Below are positions 50,998 to 61,129 of a DNA stretch of 61,129 nucleotides, in pieces. The stretch is taken from NCBI GenBank assembly GCA_038199375.1, contig JBBPZA010000040.1, positions 1 through 61,129 of the forward strand, written 5' to 3'. This stretch comes from JBBPZA01 sp038199375. Lineage in GTDB: Bacteria; Actinomycetota; Thermoleophilia; Solirubrobacterales; Solirubrobacteraceae. The notes beneath the pieces were generated by a model that was not told the DNA's origin, did no database searches, and was given only the letters and a program-made list of their open reading frames with translations. Numbering within the stretch: the first letter of the stretch is position 1; every line of letters starts with the position of its first letter. Position numbers and translations under genes: made by a program.

Positions 50998-51947
50998 CGG
51001 CGCGGCGGCCCGTGCACCGCGAGGTTGCGGTTCTTGTAGCGCCCGTCCTCGGTGACGTCCTCGCCCAGCCAGAGCGGGGGGTCGAAGGCCCGGCTCGCCT
51101 CCTTGGAAGCGAACTCGACCTCGGCGACCACCAGCCCGTCGAGGTCGCCCTCGTAGACGTCGAGCTCGATGGTGCTCTCGCCGTGGGCGATCAGGTGCCG
51201 GGTCTTCTCGATCCGGCGGCCCTCGGTGAGCGGCCACAGCGCGTCGAAGGTCCGCTCGTCGAGCTCGATCTCCTCCTCGATCCGCTCGAGGCCGCCGGCG
51301 GACTTGACCGTCAGCAGCGTGCGCTCGCCGCGCCGGCGCAGCCGTACCTCGGGCTCGGTCTCGCCGCCCACCGCGAGGTAGCCCTGCTGGATGCGCTCGG
51401 CGGGCGCGTCGTCGAGCTCGGATTCAGGGCGCTCGGGCACGATCCACTTGCGTTCGAGCTCCACGCCCGCCGGTGGAGCGGCGCGACCGACCGCGGCGCG
51501 CACGAGCTCTGAGTCGTGGGGGTAGGTCAGGCGATCGAGCCCCTCCTCGATCGCCACCCACTCGAAGCGATCGACCTCGCTGCTGGGCTCGAAGGCACCT
51601 GCTGAGACCGGCTCCATCACCCAGTAGCGCACGACCTTGCGCCGGTCCTTGGGGTCGCGGTAGGCGACGGGCTCGAGCTCTTCCAGGAGCCGGCAGCGCA
51701 GCCCGGTCTCCTCCTCGACCTCGCGCAGCGCGGCCTCCTCCCAGCCCTCCCCGGCGTCGAGCTTTCCCTTGGGCAGCGACCAGTCGTCGTACTTGGGGCG
51801 GTGGATCAGGGCCAGCTCCAGCGCACCGCCCTTCCCGTCGCGGCGAACGATCACCCCGCCCGCGGCGCGGATTTCCGCTTCGGCAAAGACGTCCCTGTCA
51901 CCGGGCCAGTCATCGTCAGTCGGTCGTGCCCCCCGCTCGAGCGCCAT
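50994..51947 (-). CDS. Nudix hydrolase fused to a CYTH (triphosphate tunnel) domain
   Basis: 317 aa. Residues 25-150 are Nudix, with a complete box from G61 (GKLDAGEGWEEAALREVEEE then TGL). Residues 160-310 are a CYTH domain starting with VELERKWIV, the ExExK signature (E163, E165, K167), and rich in alternating Arg/Glu strands (EPEVRLRRRG, LTVKSAGG). Both halves act on nucleoside di/triphosphates or polyphosphates. The two activities on one chain, with the coupled HAD phosphatase, suggest stepwise clean-up of phosphorylated metabolites. Confidence 0.9.
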   Translation of the reverse strand: MALERGARPTDDDWPGDRDVFAEAEIRAAGGVIVRRDGKGGALELALIHRPKYDDWSLPKGKLDAGEGWEEAALREVEEETGLRCRLLEELEPVAYRDPKDRRKVVRYWVMEPVSAGAFEPSSEVDRFEWVAIEEGLDRLTYPHDSELVRAAVGRAAPPAGVELERKWIVPERPESELDDAPAERIQQGYLAVGGETEPEVRLRRRGERTLLTVKSAGGLERIEEEIELDERTFDALWPLTEGRRIEKTRHLIAHGESTIELDVYEGDLDGLVVAEVEFASKEASRAFDPPLWLGEDVTEDGRYKNRNLAVHGPPRR

Positions 51948-51953
51948 GGCCCG

Positions 51954-51959
51954 ACTCTA
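51954..51959 (-). promoter_or_regulatory. -10 box (TAGAGT) of the Nudix-CYTH gene
   Basis: TAGAGT ends 6 bases before the ATG at 51947 with no ribosome site; a leaderless mRNA is predicted. Confidence 0.5.
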
Positions 51960-52036
51960 CCCGCGTCGCGCGAAGCGCCTCACCCCGGTCGAGACAAGGC
52001 GGTCGGACGGGGACATGCGCGCCGGGTGCAGTGCTC

Positions 52037-53044
52037 TCAGGGGAAGCGGCCGAACCAGACCAGCGAGCCGATCCCGCCCGCGAGGATGAGCGCGAGCCCC
52101 ATGCCGGCGAACAGGAAGGTCAGCTCGCGCTGCTCCTTGACGAAGCCGAGCTGGGAGCCGAGGTCCTTGTAGATCTCGTCGAGCTTTCCGGCGCTGGGCG
52201 CGTCGAAGTACTTGCCGCCCGAGAGGCGCGCGACCTCCTTGAGGGTGACGCGGTCGGGCGGTACCGGGATGCGCCTGGTGTTCCCCAGGTCATCCCGGAC
52301 GTCCAGCGTTCCCCCGTCCGTTCCCAGCGCCACGGTGTTGATGGTCACCCGCAGGGCCTTGGCGCGGCGGGCGACCTCCAGCGGGTCGCGAACCCCCGTC
52401 ATCTGCTTGCCGTCGGAGAGCAGCAGGATGGCGGCCGGTCGCTCGGGCTCGCGCGGGGCGGGCGCCGCCGGCTCTCCCGCGTCCTCCGTGATGCCGGCGC
52501 CGCGGGCCCCCGGCCGCACCGTGCGCAGCGAGAGGTCCAATGCGTCGCCGATCGCCGTGCCGCCGTTGGCGGTCAGGGACTGGATGCCGTCGAGCACGAG
52601 CTCGCGGTCGGACGACGGCGGTGCGATCACCTGGGCCGTCGAGGAGAAGGTCACGAGGCCGACCCGGAACTTCTGGGGGACCTTGGCGATGAACGCGTCG
52701 GCCGCGTCCTGGGCGGCCGCCAGCCGGTTGGGCTTGACGTCGGTCGCCTGCATCGAGCCCGAAACGTCGGTGGTGAGCATGACGGACGCCTGCTCACGGG
52801 GGACCTCCACGGTGCGCTGGGGCCGCGCCAGCGCGACGACCAGCGCGGTGAGCGCGAGCAGGTACAGGATCGGCGGGACGTGGCGCCGCCAGGCCGGGGC
52901 CTTCTGGACGACGTTGGCCAGCAGGTCGAGGTTCGTGAAGCGCACAGCGAACTTCGCGCGCCGCCGCTGGGCGGCCAGGTAGAGCAGCCACGCGACCGGG
53001 ACCAGGATCAGCGCGAGGAGGACGAGCGGCTCGCGAAAGCTCAC
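52037..53044 (-). CDS. Membrane VWA-domain protein (BatA-like)
   Basis: 335 aa. Two N-terminal helices (about 8-24 and 60-76), a VWA domain from about 85 with MIDAS DVSGSM, a TFSS loop and a LLSDGK strand, and one C-terminal helix. The MIDAS faces the outside. Third gene of the MoxR-DUF58-VWA operon; GTG overlaps the DUF58 stop (GTGA). Confidence 0.9.
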   Translation of the reverse strand: MSFREPLVLLALILVPVAWLLYLAAQRRRAKFAVRFTNLDLLANVVQKAPAWRRHVPPILYLLALTALVVALARPQRTVEVPREQASVMLTTDVSGSMQATDVKPNRLAAAQDAADAFIAKVPQKFRVGLVTFSSTAQVIAPPSSDRELVLDGIQSLTANGGTAIGDALDLSLRTVRPGARGAGITEDAGEPAAPAPREPERPAAILLLSDGKQMTGVRDPLEVARRAKALRVTINTVALGTDGGTLDVRDDLGNTRRIPVPPDRVTLKEVARLSGGKYFDAPSAGKLDEIYKDLGSQLGFVKEQRELTFLFAGMGLALILAGGIGSLVWFGRFP

Positions 53045-53973
53045 GCCCGCCCTCGGGGCCGGTTGAGGAATCTGGCGAGGTCGCGGAGCCAGTCGCCCTT
53101 CGTCGAGAGCACGACGTGGTCGGCGCCCGCCTTCTGAAGCTCCGTGGAAAGCGTGGCCCGCTCGTCGGCCGCCTCCCGGGCGAAGCGCTCGCGTACGACC
53201 CGCCGGTTGGTGTCGACCCGCAGCTGGCGCCCGGTCTCGGGATCGACGAGCCACAGCTCGCCCATGGCCGGGAGCTCCTGCTCGCGCGGGTCGCGGATCT
53301 CGACGGCGAGGATCTCGTGGCGGGCGCGCAGGCGCAGCAGTGGGTCGCGCCAGTCACGCGGGCCGCGGAAGTCCGAGACCACGACCATGACCCCGCGCTG
53401 CCGGGCGATGGCGCCGGCCCGGGAGAGCGCCTCGCCGAGCGAGGTCGTGCCCGCGCCGTCGGGCGCGGGGTCCTCGCGGACCGCCGCCAGCAGCCCGAGA
53501 AGGCCTGGTCGCCCCTGGCGGGGCGGAAGCATCCGGGGCTCGGGACCACCGAAGGTCAGGACTCCCAGCCGGTTGCCGCGGCGGGTGAGGAGGTGGCCCA
53601 GCGCGATGGCCACCCCTTCGGAGACGTCGACCTTTCGCCGGTCCGCGGTCCCGAAGGACATGGAGGGCGAGGAGTCGAGCAGAACCCAGCTGGTCAGCGC
53701 GCGCTCGGGAACGTGAACGCGCACGTGGGGCTCGCGCACGCGCGCGGTCACGTTCCAGTCGATGTGGCGCACGTCGTCGCCCGAGACATACGGACGGATC
53801 TGCGCGAGCTCGGTGCCCGCACCGAATCCGGCCGCCCGGTGCTCGCCTGGCAGGAGGCCCTGCGCCCGGCGCCGCACCTTGACTTCCAGCGCGCGCAGCA
53901 GGGCCGCCGGCGTAGGTCCGGGGCCGGGCTTGTCCGGTGTGCGCTCGATGTGGAGCGCGGAGACCGAGCTCAC
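53041..53973 (-). CDS. DUF58 protein
   Basis: 310 aa. AGTELAQIRPYVSGDDVRHIDWNVTARVREPHVR is the DUF58 hallmark; the later VVVSDFRGPRDW region is VWA-like. Cytoplasmic partner of MoxR ATPases. GTG preceded by GGAGGGAGCAGAGG. Confidence 0.92.
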   Translation of the reverse strand: MSSVSALHIERTPDKPGPGPTPAALLRALEVKVRRRAQGLLPGEHRAAGFGAGTELAQIRPYVSGDDVRHIDWNVTARVREPHVRVHVPERALTSWVLLDSSPSMSFGTADRRKVDVSEGVAIALGHLLTRRGNRLGVLTFGGPEPRMLPPRQGRPGLLGLLAAVREDPAPDGAGTTSLGEALSRAGAIARQRGVMVVVSDFRGPRDWRDPLLRLRARHEILAVEIRDPREQELPAMGELWLVDPETGRQLRVDTNRRVVRERFAREAADERATLSTELQKAGADHVVLSTKGDWLRDLARFLNRPRGRA

Positions 53974-54040
53974 CCTCTGCTCCCTCCGCGGCCGGGGAGG
54001 TGCGGCGCCGGCGCCGCGCCGACGGAGCGCTCGACCAGGC

Positions 54041-55057
<1,017 letters not shown>

Positions 55058-55138
55058 CTGGTCCTCTCGTCGAAGGGCACGGGGCGTCGCGGAGTTGTAT
55101 GCCCGCACCGTCAATAGTGCCTAAAGCGTCAACGGGGC

Positions 55139-55243
55139 AGCGTTGCCGCGGCCGGCCGGCGAAGGCTCGAACATGCGTCGAGGAGACCCCCGAAACGCTC
55201 ATGCAACTCCGGATAGGGGGTCAAGGAGCGTTGCCGGCCGGCC
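55139..55243 (+). repeat. Imperfect direct repeats in the leader of the GGDEF gene
   Basis: AGCGTTGCCG followed by CCGGCCG occurs at 55139-55158 and again at 55227-55243, 88 bases apart, in the space between moxR and the GGDEF gene. This could be a regulator site or RNA structure; the same stretch is open in frame with the gene, so it may also be coding. Confidence 0.4.
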
Positions 55244-55256
55244 GATTACAGGGCAG

Positions 55257-57317
55257 ATGCGGTTGGTATGGGCAACTTTGGCGCGAGCCTCGGTGGTTGT
55301 GCTCCTCGCGACGACCGCCGTCGCGACGGCGGTCCTCTGGGGACACGCGCGGGAGCACGAGCAGCGCCAGCGTGAGGATCGGGCGACCCGTGCCGCGACC
55401 GCGCTGCGGATGAGCATCGCCCGAACCGAGGAGGGGCTCGGCGCGCTGCGCGCGGTGGCGGGGCCGGGCGGCATGCCGACCCGCGCCGCCTTCCGTCGCG
55501 CCGGGAGGGTCCTGCTGCGCCAACCGACTCTCGAGGCGCTCACGTGGACGGCGTACGTCCCCGACGCCGAGCGGCGGGCCTACGAGCGCCGCCTGCGCCG
55601 CCCGATCCTCGAGGCTCTCCCCGGCCGCACGACCCCGCGACGGGCCGGCCGGCGGCGGGCCTACTTCCCGGTGACGCTGATCGCCGCGAAGTCCTCGGCG
55701 ACGGCTCTCGGCTTCGACGGCGCATCGGAGCCGCGGCGGGCGGCGGCGATTCGCGGCGCCCTCGAGACCGGCACCGTGCGGGCGACCGCGCCGCTCGCGC
55801 TCGTGGGCGGGCGACCGCGCCGGGGGTTCCTTCTCTACGAGCCGATCCTGACCGAGGACGGGCCCGGCCGTTTCGCACCCCAGGGCGTGGTCGCGGGAAT
55901 CTACGACGCGCGCAGGCTCGTCGCCTCGCTGCTGGCGCAGCTTCCCTCGGGCACCAGGGTGCGGATCACCGACGCGGGTCGGCGGGTTGGCGGCCTGCGC
56001 GAGGACCCGCCCAACGCAGCCCGGCGGTTCGTGGAGGTCGCGGGCCGGCGGTGGACCGTGACCGCCGGCGGCCCCGCCGGCGGCGTCTCGCTCCTGCCCT
56101 GGCTCGTGGCGCTCGGGGGCTTGGGGACCGCCGTGCTGGTCACCCTGGTGCTGCACGGCGCGCTGCGGCGCGAGCGCGCTGCGCTCGCCAAGGTCCGCGA
56201 GAAGATCATCGAGCGCGACCGGGCGGAGGAGCGCTTGCGCGACGCCTTCGCGACCTCGCCGATCGGGATGGCGATGCTCGATCTCCAGGGGCGCTTCGTG
56301 AAGGTGAATCGCGCCTTCGGTCAAATCACGGGCTATCACTCCCGGGCCTTGCTCGAAACGGCCGTGTTGGGCATCACCCATCCCGATGACGTCGCCGCCC
56401 AGCGCGACGCCGTCGCGGCCATGCTGGGAGGGAAGACGAGCGCGGTCTCCTCGGAGATGCGCTACCTCCACGCCGGCGGCCGCTCCGTGTGGGTCTCGAT
56501 CAACACCAGCCTCGTGCGCGACGCCCGGGGCGAGCCCGTAGAGCTCCTCCAGCAGATCCAGGACATCACGGAGCGCAGGCGCTTCGAGCACAAGCTCCAG
56601 CACATGGCCGATCACGACTCGCTCACGGGGCTGCTCAACCGGCGCCGGTTCGAGGAGGAGCTCGACAGGCACCTCGCCGGCGCCGGCCGCTTCGGTCCAC
56701 GCGGCGCGATCCTCATGCTCGACCTCGACAACTTCAAGGACGTCAACGACAGCCTCGGCCATCCCGCCGGGGACGAGCTGATCGCCACGGTGGCCGGTCG
56801 CCTGCGCGGCGTGCTGCGGGAGACCGACGTCGTCGCCCGCCTCGGCGGCGACGAGTTCGCAGTACTGCTTCCCGGCGCGAGGGCCGCCGAGGCCGAGAAG
56901 GTCGCGGGCAAGCTCCTCGACGACCTGCGAGGCGCGACCGTCGAGCTGAGCGGCCAGCGCCGCCGAGTGAGCGCGAGCTTGGGCATTGCGCTGATCCGCG
57001 GAACCGGGGAGAGCGCGGACGAGCTGATGGTCAACGCCGACATGGCGCTCTACGACGCGAAGGGCGCCGGGCGCGACAGGGTGACCGCGTTCGCCTACGA
57101 GGGCCAGCGGCGAGCGCGCATGGAGGCGCGGGCGAGCGGGGTCGAGCGGCTCGAGCACGCGCTCGAGCACGACGGGTTCGCGCTCTACGCCCAGCCGATC
57201 GTCGACCTTCGCACCGGCGCCGCGGTTCACCACGAGCTCCTGCTCCGCATGCGCGCGGAGGACGGGGACCTCATCCAGCCGAGCTCATCGAGGACCGCGC
57301 GCGGGAGACCGAGATAG
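55257..57317 (+). CDS. CHASE-PAS-GGDEF protein with truncated EAL domain
   Basis: 686 aa from ATG 55257. A transmembrane helix at about 5-28, an outside CHASE-type sensor at 30-275, a second helix at 278-300, PAS at 326-445, GGDEF at 450-610 with the signature intact at 530-534 and a RETD inhibitory site five residues before. The EAL domain begins (FALYAQPIVDLRTGAAVHHELLLRM, with ELL in place of EAL) but breaks off after about 60 residues in an Arg/Ser tail; about 190 residues are missing. It can make but not degrade c-di-GMP. Start codons further upstream (ATG 55173, TTG 55143) are possible. Confidence 0.85.
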   Translation: MRLVWATLARASVVVLLATTAVATAVLWGHAREHEQRQREDRATRAATALRMSIARTEEGLGALRAVAGPGGMPTRAAFRRAGRVLLRQPTLEALTWTAYVPDAERRAYERRLRRPILEALPGRTTPRRAGRRRAYFPVTLIAAKSSATALGFDGASEPRRAAAIRGALETGTVRATAPLALVGGRPRRGFLLYEPILTEDGPGRFAPQGVVAGIYDARRLVASLLAQLPSGTRVRITDAGRRVGGLREDPPNAARRFVEVAGRRWTVTAGGPAGGVSLLPWLVALGGLGTAVLVTLVLHGALRRERAALAKVREKIIERDRAEERLRDAFATSPIGMAMLDLQGRFVKVNRAFGQITGYHSRALLETAVLGITHPDDVAAQRDAVAAMLGGKTSAVSSEMRYLHAGGRSVWVSINTSLVRDARGEPVELLQQIQDITERRRFEHKLQHMADHDSLTGLLNRRRFEEELDRHLAGAGRFGPRGAILMLDLDNFKDVNDSLGHPAGDELIATVAGRLRGVLRETDVVARLGGDEFAVLLPGARAAEAEKVAGKLLDDLRGATVELSGQRRRVSASLGIALIRGTGESADELMVNADMALYDAKGAGRDRVTAFAYEGQRRARMEARASGVERLEHALEHDGFALYAQPIVDLRTGAAVHHELLLRMRAEDGDLIQPSSSRTARGRPR

Positions 57318-57347
57318 ACCCGGCGTGCTCGGAGTCGAGGTCCTCGC

Positions 57348-58172
57348 TTAGAGGATGACCGGTACGGCGCCGCCGTCGACCGACCAGGCGGCGCCGGTGA
57401 CGTTGGAGGCGGCCTGCGAGCACAGGAAGACGACCACGCGGGCGATCTCCTCCTCCTCGGCCAGCCGTCCCAGGGGGATCTTGGCCGCCTGGGCCTCGAG
57501 CGCCTCCTCTCGCGAGATGCCCTTCGCCTGCGCCGCCTGGTCGGCCAGACCGCCCTCGTCGGTCCACAGCCCGGTCGCCACCGCGCCCGGGGTCACGGCG
57601 TTGACGAGCACTCCCATCTCGGCGTAGGCGTCGGCGAATGAGCGTGAGAGCGCGAGCTGGGCGGCCTTGGTCACCGAGTAGGCGACGTTGGTCAGCGACG
57701 GGCGCTTGCCCGACGACGACGAGACGTTGACGATGCGGCCCCAGCCGCCCTGCGCCATCGCCGGTGCGGCGGCGTGCATGAGCCGCAGCGGCCCGAGCAC
57801 GTTGAGCTCCCACTGGCTCTGCCAGTCCTCGTCGGTGAGCTCGTCGAGTGCGATGGCGGCGCTCGTTCCGGCGTTGGCCACCGCGATCTGCACCGAGCCG
57901 AACGCCTCGCGGCAGGCGCCCACCAGGCGCTCGCCCGCGTCCGGGGCGGTGACGTCGAGCGCGAGGCACTCGGCGATCTCGCCTCCAGCGGTGCCGTGAT
58001 GGTCCGTGCCCGCCTCTCGGCATTCCCCGACCGCCTCGCTCAGGCGCTCCTCGTCGCGCGCGGCGAGCAGCACGCGGGCGCCCTCCGCGCACAGCAGCCG
58101 CGCCGTGGCCAGCCCGATGCCGCGGCTGGCGCCGGTGACGATCGCTACACGGCCGGCCACTCCGAGGTCCAT
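57348..58172 (-). CDS. Short-chain dehydrogenase/reductase
   Basis: 274 aa. TGASRGIG near the start binds NAD(P), the NAG motif is NAGTS, the catalytic Ser lies in VNVSSSSG and Tyr/Lys in YSVTK. Classical SDR fold, full length; substrate unknown. The start could also be an ATG three codons upstream (58181). It ends near the truncated EAL gene and begins about 20 bases from the divergent YjbQ gene. Confidence 0.92.
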   Translation of the reverse strand: MDLGVAGRVAIVTGASRGIGLATARLLCAEGARVLLAARDEERLSEAVGECREAGTDHHGTAGGEIAECLALDVTAPDAGERLVGACREAFGSVQIAVANAGTSAAIALDELTDEDWQSQWELNVLGPLRLMHAAAPAMAQGGWGRIVNVSSSSGKRPSLTNVAYSVTKAAQLALSRSFADAYAEMGVLVNAVTPGAVATGLWTDEGGLADQAAQAKGISREEALEAQAAKIPLGRLAEEEEIARVVVFLCSQAASNVTGAAWSVDGGAVPVIL

Positions 58173-58192
58173 GCACGGCATGATGCCCGGTC

Positions 58193-58654
58193 ATGCGATC
58201 ACACACCGTCTATAAGACCTTCGACACCAAAGAGCGCCGCGAGTTCGTGCGGATCACCGAGGACGTGCAGGCAGCCGTCGACGAGGCCGGCGTGCAGGAG
58301 GGAATGGTGCTCGTCTCCGCCATGCACATCACCGCCGCGGTATGGGTGAACGACGACGAGCCCGGGCTCCAGGAGGACGTGCTCGAGTGGCTCGACAAAG
58401 TCGCGCCGCCATCGTGGAAGGAGCCCGCCAACGACGTCGCGCGCGAGCTCTCGCCCGATCCCGGCGACTACCGACACCACGCCGGAGGAGAGGACAACGG
58501 GGATGCCCACCTCAAGAACCTCCTCGTCCACCATCAAGTCGTCCTCCCCGTCACCGAGGGCAGCCTCGACCTCGGGCCCTGGCAGGCCGTCTTCTACTGC
58601 GAGTTCGACGGCGGGCGCGAGAAGCGGCTGGTGATCAAGGTCCTGGGCGAGTGA
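58193..58654 (+). CDS. YjbQ/UPF0047 family protein (secondary thiamine-phosphate synthase-like)
   Basis: 153 aa. VLVSAMHITAAVWVNDDEPGL, HHAGGEDNGDAHLKNLLVHHQVVLPVTEGSLDLGPWQAVFYCEFDGGREKRLVIKVLGE is the complete UPF0047 pattern with the conserved His residues. Some members show weak thiamine phosphate synthase activity; the true role is unsettled. Confidence 0.9.
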   Translation: MRSHTVYKTFDTKERREFVRITEDVQAAVDEAGVQEGMVLVSAMHITAAVWVNDDEPGLQEDVLEWLDKVAPPSWKEPANDVARELSPDPGDYRHHAGGEDNGDAHLKNLLVHHQVVLPVTEGSLDLGPWQAVFYCEFDGGREKRLVIKVLGE

Positions 58655-58742
58655 CGGGGTTTCGGGGCCGCCGCCGACGGCTCTACGGGCACGGCATTCT
58701 GCAACGCTGAAGGAGACGTCTCTACACCGAGGGGGAAACGGC

Positions 58743-60746
<2,004 letters not shown>

Positions 60747-61129
60747 CCGGGACGCGCGGCGCTTCGCCTCCATCCGGCCAATTCACGCCGGCGGTGCTTC
60801 TCGCTCGGGAAGTTCGCCTACGGATTCGCGTGATCTAGCACGCTCGCTTCTCCCGCGGAAGGCGGGGACGCCCTCGGCGACCTCGAGGAGTGATGGATGT
60901 CGTCCGACGCAGGAGCCGAGGCTCGCTGGCCGCCGTTATCGCTTCGCGCCGTGAGCGATACGGCGCGCTGCGCTCGACGGCGCGACTGCTTTGTGGCCGA
61001 AGCGGTCGCGTCGGCGACAGTGTCGCTCGCATGGGTTTGCGGCACTCGACTTCCCGATGACTACGAGTTTCCAGTTGCGCAGCGCAAGGCGGTCTGTGCC
61101 GTTCGCGCGCGCCATCATGGCTTGACAGG
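60747..61129. other. Right-edge region with a hairpin and no clear gene
   Basis: No supported coding region is visible. A hairpin at 60932-60964 (GCCGTTATCGCT with AGCGATACGGC, one bulged T) lies 186 bases after acs. Short frames on the minus strand lack domains. A gene may start beyond the window. Confidence 0.4.

Noticed and set aside
51473..53137. A 554-codon open frame on the plus strand across the Nudix and VWA genes.
   Set aside because: No family motif, and it is fully antisense to well supported genes.
55058..55256. A GEMM (c-di-GMP) riboswitch before the GGDEF gene.
   Set aside because: The conserved core of GEMM RNAs is not present.
60936..61118. A 60-codon minus-strand open frame at the right edge.
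   Set aside because: No domain, no ribosome site and a composition typical of shadow frames.

Overview
The window is very GC-rich, densely packed bacterial chromosome. Its gene content points to an actinobacterium, most likely of the Thermoleophilia/Solirubrobacterales type. The pointers are F420-type nitroreductase (Ddn family), DrrA-type ABC ATPase, PknB-type kinase with an extracellular propeller, frequent GTG starts, tandem DUF1800/DUF1501 genes and widespread leaderless starts. This assignment is inference from gene content; no rRNA or tRNA gene was seen.

Layout. 1-530 is debris of a transposase. 528-3064 holds a membrane-anchored VanY-like peptidase and an APC-type transporter. 3434-15595 is mostly housekeeping: pyruvate kinase, M29 aminopeptidase, a SnoaL/metallo-beta-lactamase fusion, MTHFR, a YgjP-type protease, a PAS-GGDEF-EAL protein, citrate synthase and dCTP deaminase. 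15743-18953 is a DrrAB-like ABC exporter divergent from a MarR regulator, with a shared operator. 19172-24023 holds a PfkB kinase, a DEAD-box helicase coupled to a quinone reductase, a cyclophilin, an orphan encapsulated-ferritin-like protein and a deazaflavin-dependent reductase.

24147-30077 is the most unusual block. A DUF1800-DUF1501 pair occurs twice in tandem with a small exported cupredoxin between the copies; copy 2 of DUF1800 carries a one-base frameshift. It is followed by an aldehyde dehydrogenase, a dead DMT-transporter fragment and a secreted PQQ-sugar-dehydrogenase-fold protein that appears to lack the catalytic His.

34639-51947 is a mixture: SixA phosphatase, MutM, ECF sigma factor, LysR regulator, receptor-like Ser/Thr kinase, DUF1835 protein, flippase-like membrane protein, SGNH lipoprotein, methyltransferase, CBS protein, TrpB2, acyl-CoA synthetase, a DUF5615/DUF433 toxin-antitoxin pair, a HAD phosphatase and a Nudix-CYTH fusion. 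52037-55057 is a MoxR-DUF58-VWA operon. 55257-60746 holds a CHASE-PAS-GGDEF protein with a truncated EAL domain, an SDR, YjbQ and acetyl-CoA synthetase.

Two general features recur. Many genes are joined by ATGA/GTGA/TGATG overlaps, implying translational coupling. At least 14 gene starts have a TANNNT -10 box ending 6-8 bases before the start codon, which predicts leaderless mRNAs; several divergent pairs have overlapping or nearly overlapping promoters.
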